Assembly: GCA_023387085.1 (NCBI GenBank)
Contig: JAEWIL010000114.1
Location: forward strand, 1-12,334
Reading direction: 5' to 3'
Length of the DNA stretch: 12,334 nucleotides
Source of the DNA: Pseudomonadota bacterium
GTDB lineage: Bacteria > Pseudomonadota > Alphaproteobacteria > Sphingomonadales > Sphingomonadaceae
The translations under genes and the position numbers were made by a program. Shown here piece after piece: positions 1 through 7,797 of the stretch. Numbering within the stretch: the stretch's first letter is position 1; every line of letters begins with the position of its first letter. The notes under the pieces were generated by a model that was not told where the DNA came from, searched no databases, and saw only the letters and a list, made by a program, of their open reading frames with translations.

Positions 1-1384
1 GGTCGCGCTCGATCTGGTCGACGCGATGGTCGCCGCCGCCGACGAAAAATACAGCGACGAGGAAGTGACCGCGATCGAACGCTCGGCGTGCCCGACGTGC
101 GGCAGCTGCTCGGGCATGTTCACCGCCAATTCCATGAACTGCCTGACCGAAGCGCTGGGGCTGTCGCTGCCCGGAAACGGTTCGACGCTGGCGACGCACG
201 CCGACCGCAAGGCGCTGTTCCTGACCGCAGGGCGGCTCGTCGTCGAGATGTGCCGCCGCCATTATGAGGAAGGCGACGACAGCGTACTGCCGCGCAATAT
301 CGCGACCTTCGAAGCATTCGAGAACGCGATGAGCCTCGACATCGCGATGGGCGGATCGACGAATACGGTGCTGCATCTGCTCGCCGCCGCGCACGAGGCC
401 GGCGTCGATTTCACCATGACCGATATCGACCGGCTGTCGCGCCGCGTGCCGTGCCTGTCGAAGGTCGCGCCCGCGAAGAGCGACGTCCATATGGAGGATG
501 TCCACCGCGCCGGCGGGATCATGGCGATCCTCGGCCAGCTCGAGCGCGCGGGGTTGCTTCACGCCCATCTGCCGACGGTGCATAGTGCGACGCTGGGCGA
601 TGCCCTGAACAAATGGGATATTTCGCGCACCAACGACCCCGATGTGCAGACATTCTTCATGGCGGCGCCGGGCGGCGTGCCGACGCAGACAGCGTTCAGC
701 CAGGATCGGCGCTGGGACACGCTCGACCTCGACCGCGAAGCCGGGGTGATCCGTTCGGCCGAGCATGCCTTCAGCAAGGATGGCGGGCTCGCGGTTCTGT
801 CGGGCAATATCGCGCTCGACGGCTGTATCGTAAAGACGGCGGGCGTCGATGAATCGATCCTGAAATTCGCCGGTCCGGCCAAGGTTTATGAAAGCCAGGA
901 CGCGGCGGTGGCCGGGATTCTGACCGGGCAGGTCGAGGCGGGCGACGTGGTGGTCATCCGCTACGAAGGTCCGAAGGGCGGCCCGGGAATGCAGGAAATG
1001 CTCTATCCGACGAGCTATCTGAAGTCGAAGGGGCTTGGCGCCGCGTGTGCGCTGATCACCGACGGGCGTTTTTCGGGCGGCACCTCGGGCCTGTCGATCG
1101 GCCATGTGTCGCCCGAAGCGGCGGAGGGCGGCGCGATCGGATTGGTCGAGAATGGCGATTTGATCGAGATCGATATTCCGGGCCGCAGCATCAAGCTGGT
1201 CGTGTCCGACAGCGAGTTCGCGGCGCGCCGGGCGGCGATGGAAGCGAAGGGCGACGATGCCTGGCAACCCGCCAAATCGCGCCCGCGCAAGATTTCGGTA
1301 GCACTTCAGGCCTATGCCGCGATGACGACGAGCGCGGCGCGGGGCGCAGTGCGCGACCTGTCGCAGTTGAAGGGCAAGCGATGA
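1..1384 (+). CDS. ilvD: Dihydroxy-acid dehydratase, C-terminal ~460 residues (5' end outside window)
   Basis: Dehydrates 2,3-dihydroxy-3-methylbutanoate and its methylpentanoate homologue to the 2-oxo acids, the step before transamination in valine, isoleucine and leucine synthesis; cytoplasmic. The frame is already open at base 2, so the gene enters from the left and the ATG at 26 is internal. About 155 N-terminal residues of the usual ~615 are missing. Visible family motifs are the Fe-S region ERSACPTCGSCSGMFTANSM (cysteines coded near bases 89-109), NGSTLATHADRK, GGSTNTVLH, GGPGMQEMLYPTS, and the C-terminal ITDGRFSGGTSGLSIGHVSP, which carries the catalytic serine region in this family. The long form resembles E. 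coli IlvD, which has a 4Fe-4S cluster; cluster type here is inferred. The stop overlaps the next start as ATGA, suggesting coupled translation. Identity is firm; only completeness is limited by the window edge. Confidence 0.97.
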   Translation, partial: VALDLVDAMVAAADEKYSDEEVTAIERSACPTCGSCSGMFTANSMNCLTEALGLSLPGNGSTLATHADRKALFLTAGRLVVEMCRRHYEEGDDSVLPRNIATFEAFENAMSLDIAMGGSTNTVLHLLAAAHEAGVDFTMTDIDRLSRRVPCLSKVAPAKSDVHMEDVHRAGGIMAILGQLERAGLLHAHLPTVHSATLGDALNKWDISRTNDPDVQTFFMAAPGGVPTQTAFSQDRRWDTLDLDREAGVIRSAEHAFSKDGGLAVLSGNIALDGCIVKTAGVDESILKFAGPAKVYESQDAAVAGILTGQVEAGDVVVIRYEGPKGGPGMQEMLYPTSYLKSKGLGAACALITDGRFSGGTSGLSIGHVSPEAAEGGAIGLVENGDLIEIDIPGRSIKLVVSDSEFAARRAAMEAKGDDAWQPAKSRPRKISVALQAYAAMTTSAARGAVRDLSQLKGKR

Positions 1385-1770
1385 CATATCGTTCGGGGGC
1401 GGTTCTGGCTTTGCTGCTCCTCGCGGGGTGCGATAGCCGGCCCGACAACGGCGCGCTGGCCCACGCCGAGACGCGCGGATCGAAGGACGCGGCGGAGAAC
1501 GGCCGTATCGAATGCGCGCTCGAGGGTGCGAAAGCTTTCGGTCGCGATTGCACCGTGACCGAGATGAAGGGCGCCGACGGCACGATATTGGTCGTTGGCA
1601 AGCAGGACGTCGGATACCGGCGACTGCAGATCACGACCGACGGACGCGGCGTGGTTTCGGCCGATGGATCGGAACCCGCCAAGGTGACGATCGTCGAAAA
1701 TGGGGTGATCGAGGTGGCGATAGCTGCCGACCGCTATCGCCTGCCCGCGAATACGGGCGGCGCAAAGTAG
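1381..1770 (+). CDS. Small predicted lipoprotein of unknown function
   Basis: A 129-residue protein that I do not recognise as a named family. It starts with a short basic N-terminus (MTYR), a hydrophobic stretch, and a lipobox LAGC, so Cys17 would be lipidated after signal peptidase II cleavage. Asp18 follows the cysteine; in E. coli an Asp at +2 retains lipoproteins in the inner membrane, so an inner-membrane location is a reasonable inference if that rule holds here. The mature part has two cysteines (Cys45 and Cys57, in IECALEG and GRDCTV) that could form a disulfide in the periplasm, and a later beta-rich part with RRLQITTDGRG and IEVAIAADRYRLP. The start is fixed by the ATGA overlap with ilvD. 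It probably shares the ilvD transcript, but nothing in it points to amino acid metabolism. Confidence 0.8.
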   Translation: MTYRSGAVLALLLLAGCDSRPDNGALAHAETRGSKDAAENGRIECALEGAKAFGRDCTVTEMKGADGTILVVGKQDVGYRRLQITTDGRGVVSADGSEPAKVTIVENGVIEVAIAADRYRLPANTGGAK

Positions 1771-1792
1771 CGCTTTTCTGCACGGTTCTGAT

Positions 1793-3157
1793 ATGGCTCG
1801 ACCCATGACCGTGCCTCCTGACGTTCCAATCCTGACGAGCGAAGCGATGCGCGCGGCGGAGGCGGCTTGCGTGGATGCGGAAACCTCGCTCTCAGAACTG
1901 ATGGAGCGTGCGGGCGCTGCCGTGGCCGATGCGGCGTGGCGCATGGCGGCGGGGGCGCCGGTCCTGATCCTTTGCGGCCCGGGGAATAATGGCGGCGACG
2001 GCTATGTCGCGGCGCGTATGCTCCGCGAGCGCGGAGCGACGGTTCGCCTGGCGGCGCTCGCGCCGCCCGCGACCGATCTCGCGAAGGCGGCGCGGGCGGT
2101 CTGGCATGGCGAGGTCGAAGCGATCGACGAGACGCTGGCCTCCGCGCCGGTGATCGTCGATGCGCTGTTCGGCGTCGGATTGACGCGGCCGCTGGCAGAT
2201 GATCTCACGCGACGTCTCGGTCATCTCGCGGACAAGCGCATTCTTGCCGTCGACGTACCGAGCGGTATCGATGCGGACGGCCGCCAGGATTGGGAACCGG
2301 CGCTGGCCGCGAATGTCACGATCGCGCTGGGGGCGCTGAAGCCCGCGCATGTGCTGTTGCCCGCTGCGCGGCATTGCGGGACCGTGCAGCTTGCTCCAAT
2401 CGGGATCGACGCGGCGCGGGAAATGCGGACAATGCCGCCGCAGCATGGGCCGTTGCCCAATGCGACGTCGCACAAATTCAACCGCGGTATGGTGCTGGTC
2501 AGGGCGGGGCCGATGGCGGGCGCCGCCGGACTGACGGCAGCTGCGGCTTTGCGCGCCGGGGCAGGCTATGTTGTGCTGAGCGGCGCGGCGCAGGCGCCTT
2601 TTTCGGCGATCATTTCCGAGAATGAGACGGGCTATGCCGAGCGGCTTGGCGACGCGCGGGTCGGCGCCGTAGTCATAGGCTCGGGCTATACCGCGAGCGA
2701 CGCGCTGGACCGCGATGTCGCGGCCGCCCTCGATGCCCGCAAGCCGACGGTACTCGACGCGGCGGCTATCGATGCCGCGTTGCCCCGCCTGAGAAGCGGC
2801 AGAATATGTGCGATCCTGACCCCGCATGAGGGAGAATTCTCTCGCGCCTTTCCCCATCTCGCGGGCAGCAAGATCGAGCGGGCTCTGGCGGCGGCGTCGG
2901 ACACCGGCGCCGTCATTGTCTATAAAGGAGCCGACACGATCGTCGCGGGGCCCGACGGGCGCGTCATGGCGGCGTGGCCGGGGTGCCCCTGGCTCGCGAC
3001 GGCGGGGACGGGCGATGTGCTGGCGGGCGCGTGCGGCGCGATGCTCGCGCGCGGCGGCGATGCGTTCGACGCGGCGGTCGCCGCGGTGGGCTGGCATATC
3101 GCGCAAGCCCGCCGTATAGGCCCCGGCCTTGTTGCCGACGATTTGATTAGGGACTGA
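1793..3157 (+). CDS. nnr: Bifunctional NAD(P)H-hydrate epimerase / ADP-dependent NAD(P)H-hydrate dehydratase
   Basis: Repairs damaged nicotinamide cofactors. The N-terminal half interconverts R- and S-NAD(P)HX, and the C-terminal half dehydrates S-NAD(P)HX back to NAD(P)H using ADP. The epimerase (YjeF_N) covers about residues 1-210, with GPGNNGGDGYVAARM at 62-76, VDALFG at 122-127 and VDVPSGID at 153-160. The ribokinase-like dehydratase covers about 225-454, with TPHEGEF at 343-349, YKGADTIV at 377-384 and AGTGDVLAG at 404-412, where Asp408 is the expected catalytic base. At 454 residues it is shorter than E. coli Nnr (about 515). The start is uncertain: ATG at 1793 or ATG at 1805 (MTVPPDVP), neither with a clear Shine-Dalgarno; 1805 fits the family N-terminus as well. 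Only one base separates its stop from the next start, so the methyltransferase is probably translationally coupled. Confidence 0.95.
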   Translation: MARPMTVPPDVPILTSEAMRAAEAACVDAETSLSELMERAGAAVADAAWRMAAGAPVLILCGPGNNGGDGYVAARMLRERGATVRLAALAPPATDLAKAARAVWHGEVEAIDETLASAPVIVDALFGVGLTRPLADDLTRRLGHLADKRILAVDVPSGIDADGRQDWEPALAANVTIALGALKPAHVLLPAARHCGTVQLAPIGIDAAREMRTMPPQHGPLPNATSHKFNRGMVLVRAGPMAGAAGLTAAAALRAGAGYVVLSGAAQAPFSAIISENETGYAERLGDARVGAVVIGSGYTASDALDRDVAAALDARKPTVLDAAAIDAALPRLRSGRICAILTPHEGEFSRAFPHLAGSKIERALAAASDTGAVIVYKGADTIVAGPDGRVMAAWPGCPWLATAGTGDVLAGACGAMLARGGDAFDAAVAAVGWHIAQARRIGPGLVADDLIRD

Positions 3158-3158
3158 C

Positions 3159-4358
3159 ATGAGCGAAGCCGCGTTGATCGAGCGCATCGCCGCGCGGGGC
3201 GATGGCGTGACCGCAGACGGGCGCCATGTCGCAGGCGCGGTTCCCGGCGACCGCGTGCGCGACGACGGAATCCTCATTCCCGGACCGAACCGCGCCGATG
3301 CCGTTTGCCGTCACTTCGGAAAATGCGGCGGATGCCAGCTCCAGCACGTCGCCGAGCCCGCGCTCGCCGATTTTGTCCGCGACCGCGTGGTCGGGGCGCT
3401 CGAGGGCCAGCATGTCACGGCGCGCGAAGTCCTGCCGGCGCTGCTGTCGCCGCCCGCAAGTCGCCGCCGCGCGACGCTGACCGCGCTTCGGACCGGCAAA
3501 CAGGTCGCGATCGGCTTCAACGCGGCGAAGAGCAACCAGATCGTCGACATGCGGATGTGCCCGCTGATGCTGCCCGAACTGTTCGCGCTCGTCGCGCCGA
3601 TCCGCACATTGCTGGAGACGATCGCACCGCCGCGACGCCCGGTGAAGGTCAAGCTGCAGATGCTCGATCAGGGCGTCGAAGTGGTGTTGGAGGGCGTCAA
3701 GGCCGAGGGGCTGGATGCGGCGATAGCGCTGCAGGATTTCGCCGGCGCGAACCGGCTTGCGCGGCTCGAGATCGATCAGGGCGACGGGCTGGAAACACTC
3801 TGGCAGCCCGAGCCGCCGACGGTGCGGTTCGGCGATATATCGGTCGAGGTGCCGCCCTTTGCCTTTTTGCAGGCGACGGCGACCGGGCAGGCGGCCCTGG
3901 TCAATGCGGTGCGGCGGGCTATCGGCGATGTGGCGGTGGTCGCCGACCTGTTCGCGGGGGTCGGCACCTTCGCTCTGTCGCTGCAGGCGGGGCGCAAAGT
4001 CTATGCCGCCGAGGCAGCGCGCGATGCGATTGCGGCGCTCTCCGGCGCCGCGAACCGCGCCCGCGCGCTGGTTGCGACCGAGCATCGCGACCTGTTCCGG
4101 CGGCCGCTGGTCCCGGCCGAGCTCGACCGTTTCGGTGCGGTGATCCTCGATCCGCCGCGCGCGGGCGCCGAGGAACAGGTGAAGCAAATCGCCGCCTCGA
4201 CGGTGCCGGTGATCGCGTATGTCAGTTGCAATCCCGCGACCTTTGCGCACGATGCCAGGATTCTGATCGCGAGCGGCTATGCCCTCGACTGGGTGCAGCC
4301 GGTCGGCCAGTTCCGTTGGTCGACCCATGTGGAACTGGCCGCGCGGTTCACCCGCTAG
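3159..4358 (+). CDS. Class I SAM-dependent RNA (uracil-5-)-methyltransferase, RlmD/RumA type
   Basis: Transfers a methyl group from SAM to C5 of a uridine, most likely in 23S rRNA; the exact target is inferred from the family. Residues 1-45 are a short TRAM-like segment (GDGVTADGRHVAGAVPGDRV), apparently reduced. Cys50, Cys56, Cys59 (CRHFGKCGGCQLQH) and Cys134 (MRMCPL) match the four cysteines that hold a 4Fe-4S cluster in E. coli RumA. The methyltransferase domain shows FAFLQ at 234-238, the SAM loop DLFAGVGTF at 263-271, DPPRAG at 331-336, the nucleophile Cys357 in YVSCNP, and Glu392 in THVEL, the expected general base. At 399 residues it is a little shorter than E. coli RlmD (433). It follows nnr by one base. 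Its stop faces a convergent gene only 4 bases away. TrmA and RlmC are alternatives, but the Fe-S cysteines argue against TrmA. Confidence 0.93.
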   Translation: MSEAALIERIAARGDGVTADGRHVAGAVPGDRVRDDGILIPGPNRADAVCRHFGKCGGCQLQHVAEPALADFVRDRVVGALEGQHVTAREVLPALLSPPASRRRATLTALRTGKQVAIGFNAAKSNQIVDMRMCPLMLPELFALVAPIRTLLETIAPPRRPVKVKLQMLDQGVEVVLEGVKAEGLDAAIALQDFAGANRLARLEIDQGDGLETLWQPEPPTVRFGDISVEVPPFAFLQATATGQAALVNAVRRAIGDVAVVADLFAGVGTFALSLQAGRKVYAAEAARDAIAALSGAANRARALVATEHRDLFRRPLVPAELDRFGAVILDPPRAGAEEQVKQIAASTVPVIAYVSCNPATFAHDARILIASGYALDWVQPVGQFRWSTHVELAARFTR

Positions 4359-4362
4359 GCGA

Positions 4363-4797
4363 TCAGTGCAGTACGAAGCCCATGAAGGCGTGCAGGCAGA
4401 GCGCGATCAGCGCGAGGCTGGCGAGCGCGAAAATGGCGAAGCGCCACATCACGCGGTTCACCGTCGCCTGGACGATGCTGTGCAGGATACGTAAGCCCAC
4501 ATAGGCCCAGGCGATTTGCGTGTTGAGCCCGCCGCCGAGGCCACCGACCGCGAGCGCCAGCGCGACGGCATAGAAGACCGTCGGCTGCTCCATCAGATGG
4601 TTGTAATTATGCGCTTTCCACTGCACCTCGGCGGGCAGCACGTCGTCGAGGCCGCGCCCGGTCGTGCCGACAAGATTCTTGGCGTCGATCTTCGCGCGGC
4701 TCATCGCCGGGATGCGCGTCGCATACATCCACACCCACATGATCATCGACCAGAGCGCGAGCGTCGCGACCGGACCCAATATGGCGTTCGTTTCCAT
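4363..4797 (-). CDS. MAPEG-family membrane protein, copy 1 (downstream copy)
   Basis: A 144-residue integral membrane protein of the MAPEG family (eicosanoid and glutathione metabolism proteins; in bacteria mostly uncharacterised, some with glutathione transferase activity). Hydrophobic segments lie around residues 5-27, 73-90, 95-112 and 117-142. Family-type motifs are HNYNHLMEQPTVFYAV (63-78) and WAYVGLRILHSIVQATVNR (97-115). I chose ATG at 4797 over an in-frame TTG at 4818. The ATG has GGGGGAG 6 bases upstream and gives an N-terminus matching the neighbouring copy, whereas the TTG would overlap that copy's stop. Thirteen bases separate it from its paralogue, so they are surely co-transcribed. 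Substrate is unknown; glutathione-linked detoxification or lipid chemistry is a family-level guess only. Confidence 0.9.
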   Translation of the reverse strand: METNAILGPVATLALWSMIMWVWMYATRIPAMSRAKIDAKNLVGTTGRGLDDVLPAEVQWKAHNYNHLMEQPTVFYAVALALAVGGLGGGLNTQIAWAYVGLRILHSIVQATVNRVMWRFAIFALASLALIALCLHAFMGFVLH

Positions 4798-4803
4798 TAT
4801 TTT

Positions 4804-4812
4804 CTCCCCCTC
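4804..4812 (-). promoter_or_regulatory. Ribosome binding site deciding the start of MAPEG copy 1
   Basis: Read on the minus strand, GAGGGGGAG lies 6 bases before the ATG at 4797 and overlaps the TGA stop of the upstream copy (4811-4813). Stop and ribosome binding site are therefore merged, which favours re-initiation by ribosomes finishing the first copy. It supports the ATG start over the TTG at 4818. Confidence 0.7.
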
Positions 4813-5242
4813 AACCAAGCGTTGCGATCACCGCCAGCACCGACAGCGCGAGCAGGCAAAGCGTCGACAGCAGGAACAGCAGGAAGCGGACCGGGATGCG
4901 GTTCACCGTCGCCTGCCAGATGCTGTGAACGATACGCAGGCCGACATAGGCCCAGGCAAGGCCGCGCGTCAGGCCGGTGTTGCCGCCGTCGATCTGGAGG
5001 AAGACGATCACCGCATAGAAAATCGTCGGCTGTTCGAGCAGATGGGTGTAGTTGTGCGACTTCCAGTTGACCTGCGGCGGCAGGATGCCTTCCAGGTCGG
5101 CGCCGCGACCCCCCGGGGGCGCCTTAGACAGGTCGATCCCCGTTTTCTTGAGCGCAGGAAACCGCGTTGCGGCAACCCATCCGAACATGATCAGCGTCCA
5201 CAGCGCGAGAACGGCGCCGGGCGCGAGCAGGCTTTGCGACAT
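4811..5242 (-). CDS. MAPEG-family membrane protein, copy 2 (upstream copy)
   Basis: A 143-residue MAPEG protein, tandem paralogue of the gene just downstream. Over residues 51-120 the two align without gaps and 42 of 70 positions are identical by hand count, with shared blocks EQPT-FYAV and WAYVGLRI-HSI-QATVNR. Four hydrophobic segments are visible (about 5-26, 73-84, 95-112, 117-141). The N-terminal loop between segments 1 and 2 is where the copies differ most (here GIDLSKAPPGGRGADLEG). The start at ATG 5242 is well supported: AAAGGAGGGGG ends 5 bases upstream (5248-5258). The CoA-transferase gene ends 67 bases upstream on the same strand, so one transcript is possible. Function beyond the family is unknown. 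Confidence 0.92.
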   Translation of the reverse strand: MSQSLLAPGAVLALWTLIMFGWVAATRFPALKKTGIDLSKAPPGGRGADLEGILPPQVNWKSHNYTHLLEQPTIFYAVIVFLQIDGGNTGLTRGLAWAYVGLRIVHSIWQATVNRIPVRFLLFLLSTLCLLALSVLAVIATLG

Positions 5243-5309
5243 ATATTCCCCCTCCTTTGTCTTTCGGGCAGGATGCTAGGCGGCGCCCGCCATTATGCAA
5301 TGACGATAT

Positions 5310-6470
5310 TCATCCCTTTCCCCGCGCCAGCTCGCCGCGGATCGCGGCGCCGTCGCCGTCGATCCTGGGCGCGAAGCCGAGGTCGCGCGGCGGCGCGGCG
5401 CCATATTTCACCGGCGGTTGCATCTCGTGGAAGCCGCCGACATCGGGATGCTGTCGGCGACGGAAGAAGCCGGTCGCGGCCAGATGCGGATCGCTCCGGA
5501 TGTCCTGAAGGTCGCGCGCCGCCATCGCGGGGATGTCGTTGGCGGCGAAGATATCCAGCCATTCGGCGCTGGTCTTCGCCGGCGTGCGGCGCGCAATCTC
5601 GGCGTAGACGAGCGGCATATGCTTGCCCGTCGCCTTCGCCGCTTCGAATTCGGGCGAGCTTAGCAGCGCTTCGCCGCCGAGCAGCTTCATCAACCGCTCG
5701 GTCGAGGCGGGCGTGTAGGGGACGATCGCGAGATAGCCGTCGCTGGTCGGGAAGGGTTGGCGTTCGGGATCGAGCTGGCGCGGATAGCCGGCGGGGCCGA
5801 TCGGCGGATCGAGCGCCTCGTCGCGCAGATGTTCGGTGAGCATGAACGAGGCGAAACATTCGAACATCGGCACCTCGACCGCTTGTCCCTCGCCGGTGCG
5901 AAATTTGTGGACGAGCGCCGCGAGGATCGCCTGCGCGCCGAACTGCCCGGCAACCTTGTCGGCGATCAGCGAGGGAAGGTAGCGCGGAGCCGGATTGCCA
6001 TCGACGCGCGGGAGCAGGCTGGTCGTCCCCGTCGCGGCCTGGATCACGTCGTCATAGGCTTGCAGGTCGGCATAGGGCCCGTCCTGCCCGAATCCCGTGC
6101 CGTGGACATAGATGATGTCGTCCTTCAGCGCCTTGCAGCTTCCATAATCGAAGCCGAGCCGCTCGATCGCCTTGCCGCGGACATTGTGGAAGAAGACGTC
6201 GGCGCCCCTGACCAGATCGCGCAGTACGGCGGCATCGTCCGGGTTCTTGAGGTCGAGGGCGATCGAACGCTTGCCGCGATTCACGGTCAGGTGGATCGAA
6301 CCCATCGTCGGATCGGGCACGCCGCTGCCCAGATAGCGCGAGACGTCGCCGAGCCCCGGCGTTTCGACCTTGATCACCTCGGCGCCAAGGTCGGCGAGCA
6401 TCTGCGTGGCATAGGGACCGAATATGACCGTCGTCAGATCGACGATACGCACCCCTTCGAGCATGGCCAT
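5310..6470 (-). CDS. CaiB/BaiF-type (class III) CoA-transferase
   Basis: A 386-residue member of the class III CoA-transferase family, which moves CoA between carboxylic acids through an aspartyl mixed anhydride or aspartyl-CoA; some members are racemases instead. Seen: N-terminal LEGVRIVDLTTVIFGPYATQ, LADLGAEVIKVE (25-36), NRGKRSIALDLK (64-75), FFHNVRGKAIERLG (93-106), QAYDDVIQAATG (137-148), and Asp171 in LIADKVAGQFGAQAILAAL, which sits where the family's catalytic aspartate is expected. The C-terminal SAEWLDIFAANDIP is the usual small-domain motif. The start is ATG at 6470 or 6464 (M-A-M); GGAGG lies about 12 bases before the first. Adjacent genes give no acyl-CoA dehydrogenase or hydratase, so the substrate cannot be inferred. 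Alpha-methylacyl-CoA racemase or formyl-CoA transferase activity is possible, not shown. Confidence 0.93.
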   Translation of the reverse strand: MAMLEGVRIVDLTTVIFGPYATQMLADLGAEVIKVETPGLGDVSRYLGSGVPDPTMGSIHLTVNRGKRSIALDLKNPDDAAVLRDLVRGADVFFHNVRGKAIERLGFDYGSCKALKDDIIYVHGTGFGQDGPYADLQAYDDVIQAATGTTSLLPRVDGNPAPRYLPSLIADKVAGQFGAQAILAALVHKFRTGEGQAVEVPMFECFASFMLTEHLRDEALDPPIGPAGYPRQLDPERQPFPTSDGYLAIVPYTPASTERLMKLLGGEALLSSPEFEAAKATGKHMPLVYAEIARRTPAKTSAEWLDIFAANDIPAMAARDLQDIRSDPHLAATGFFRRRQHPDVGGFHEMQPPVKYGAAPPRDLGFAPRIDGDGAAIRGELARGKG

Positions 6471-6546
6471 AATGCGCTCGCCCCTCCATTTATCCAGGCG
6501 TCACGATAGAATGGTTGCGGAAGAAAACGGAAGAGGCAATCGCATG

Positions 6547-6580
6547 ACAAAAGGGCCGGTGCATCGCTGCCCCGGCCCTT
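6547..6580 (-). terminator. Intrinsic terminator behind the ornithine/lysine decarboxylase gene
   Basis: A perfect 9-bp inverted repeat, AAGGGCCGG (6551-6559) and CCGGCCCTT (6572-6580), with a 12-base loop. Read on the minus strand the stem ends in CCCTT and is followed by TTGT, giving a short T-rich tail. It lies 23 bases after the decarboxylase stop. The tail is weak, but position, strand and a strong GC stem fit a Rho-independent terminator, and it separates this gene from the CoA-transferase unit. Confidence 0.75.
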
Positions 6581-6603
6581 GCCGATTTTCGGTCGTTCGC
6601 GAA

Positions 6604-7797
6604 TCAGAACAGCTTGGTCACCGTCGCGCTGCGGCGTTCGGGTTCTACCTCGCCGGTGTAGAGGCTCGCCATCGGCTCGTCGCTCACGACGTGGATTTCC
6701 TCGGCGCCGAAGCCGTTGAATTTCGTCCGCATCGCGCAGCCATAGGCGCCCAGCATGCCGATCTCGATGAAATCGCCTGCCTTGACGTCGGCGGGCAGGA
6801 AGAACGGCCCGGCCATATGGTCGAGATCGTCGCAGGTCGGCCCGTAGAAACTGAATGCCGTCATCTCGGCATCGCTTCCGGTCTCGCGAAGCAGCGTCAC
6901 CGGAAAGCGCCATCCGACATGCGCGGCGTCGAATAGCGCGCCATAGGCGCCGTCGTTGATATAAAGCTCGTCGCCGCGGCGCTTTTCGACGCGCACGATC
7001 AGCGAGCTATATTCGGCCGACAGCGCGCGGCCCGGCTCGCACCAAAGCTCGGCCGAATAGCTGATCGGCAGGCTTTCGAAGCTGCGGTGGATCGTCTCGA
7101 AATAGGCGCCGAGCGGGGGCGGTTCCATGCCGGGATAGGTCGAGGGAAAGCCGCCGCCGACATCGACGATGTCGACGGTGACCGCCGCGCCGACGATCGC
7201 GGCGCGGACGCGCTCCATCGCCTGCGCATAGGCGTGCGGCGTCATCGCCTGGCTGCCGACGTGGAAGCAGATGCCGAGCGCGTCGGCCGCCTGCCGGGTC
7301 GCCATCAGCAGCTCGGCGACATCGTCGGGCTCGGCGCCGAACTTGGCAGCAAGGCTGAGCTTCGAATGATCGGACGAGACGCGCAGGCGCACGAGCAGGT
7401 TGAGGTCGGCGGCGCCTTCCGTCGCGCTGACGATCTTTTCGAGTTCGTCCATCGTGTCGAGCGAGAAGGTGCGGACGCCATGCTTCCAATAGGCTTCGGA
7501 AATCGCTTCCTCGGCCTTTACGGGATGCATGAAGCAGAGCGTCGCCTGCGGCAGCGTGCGCGCGACCAGACGCACCTCGGCAATCGAGGCGACATCATAA
7601 TGGGTGACGCCCGAATCCCAGAGGATACGCAGCAGGTCGGGCGACGGATTCGCCTTGACCGCATACATGGTCGTGCCGGGAAACCGCTCGATGAAGAAAC
7701 GCGCGGCGCGCGCCGCGGCGTGCGGGCGGACGAGCGTGACAGGTTCGACCGGCGAAAGTGCCTGAATCAGCCCGTGGGCGCTATGATGCTGGTGCAA
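6604..7797 (-). CDS. Fold-III PLP-dependent ornithine (or lysine/ornithine) decarboxylase, TTG start
   Basis: Decarboxylates ornithine to putrescine (some relatives also lysine to cadaverine); cytoplasmic, PLP-dependent, expected homodimer. The alanine-racemase-type barrel has the PLP lysine Lys48 in MYAVKANPSPD, then HVGSQ (179-183), DVGGGFPSTYPG (212-223) and EPGRAL (254-259). The C-terminal barrel has YGPTCDDLD (318-326), where Cys322 and Asp323 match the catalytic Cys and substrate-binding Asp of eukaryotic-type ODC, and GAYG (350-353). At 397 residues it fits alphaproteobacterial ODCs. No ATG or GTG lies in frame between the upstream stop and Met44, so the start is the TTG at 7797, without a strong Shine-Dalgarno. 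A nine-codon frame stops one base before this TTG, which may explain the weak start by coupling. It is divergent from the flavoprotein gene and has its own promoter, leader and terminator. Ornithine versus lysine preference is not settled. Confidence 0.93.
   Translation of the reverse strand: MHQHHSAHGLIQALSPVEPVTLVRPHAAARAARFFIERFPGTTMYAVKANPSPDLLRILWDSGVTHYDVASIAEVRLVARTLPQATLCFMHPVKAEEAISEAYWKHGVRTFSLDTMDELEKIVSATEGAADLNLLVRLRVSSDHSKLSLAAKFGAEPDDVAELLMATRQAADALGICFHVGSQAMTPHAYAQAMERVRAAIVGAAVTVDIVDVGGGFPSTYPGMEPPPLGAYFETIHRSFESLPISYSAELWCEPGRALSAEYSSLIVRVEKRRGDELYINDGAYGALFDAAHVGWRFPVTLLRETGSDAEMTAFSFYGPTCDDLDHMAGPFFLPADVKAGDFIEIGMLGAYGCAMRTKFNGFGAEEIHVVSDEPMASLYTGEVEPERRSATVTKLF

Noticed and set aside
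1892..3277. Long minus-strand open frame opposite nnr
   Set aside because: Arginine-rich, no recognisable family, and it mirrors a gene with strong motifs; an artefact of GC-rich third positions.
3147..4328. Long minus-strand open frame opposite the RNA methyltransferase
   Set aside because: Low-complexity Arg/His/Gln composition and fully covered by a convincing plus-strand gene.
4798..4818. TTG start at 4818 for MAPEG copy 1
   Set aside because: It would overlap the previous stop and consume the GGGGGAG ribosome binding site of the better ATG at 4797.
5279..5291. GGCGG-CGC-CCGCC hairpin between the CoA-transferase and MAPEG genes as a terminator
   Set aside because: Only 5 bp with a 3-base loop and no T-tract on the minus strand.
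6510..6550. TTGTCA near 6545-6550 as a -35 box for the CoA-transferase
   Set aside because: No acceptable -10 box at 16-18 bases (TTTTCT is poor), and it lies in the terminator tail of the preceding gene.
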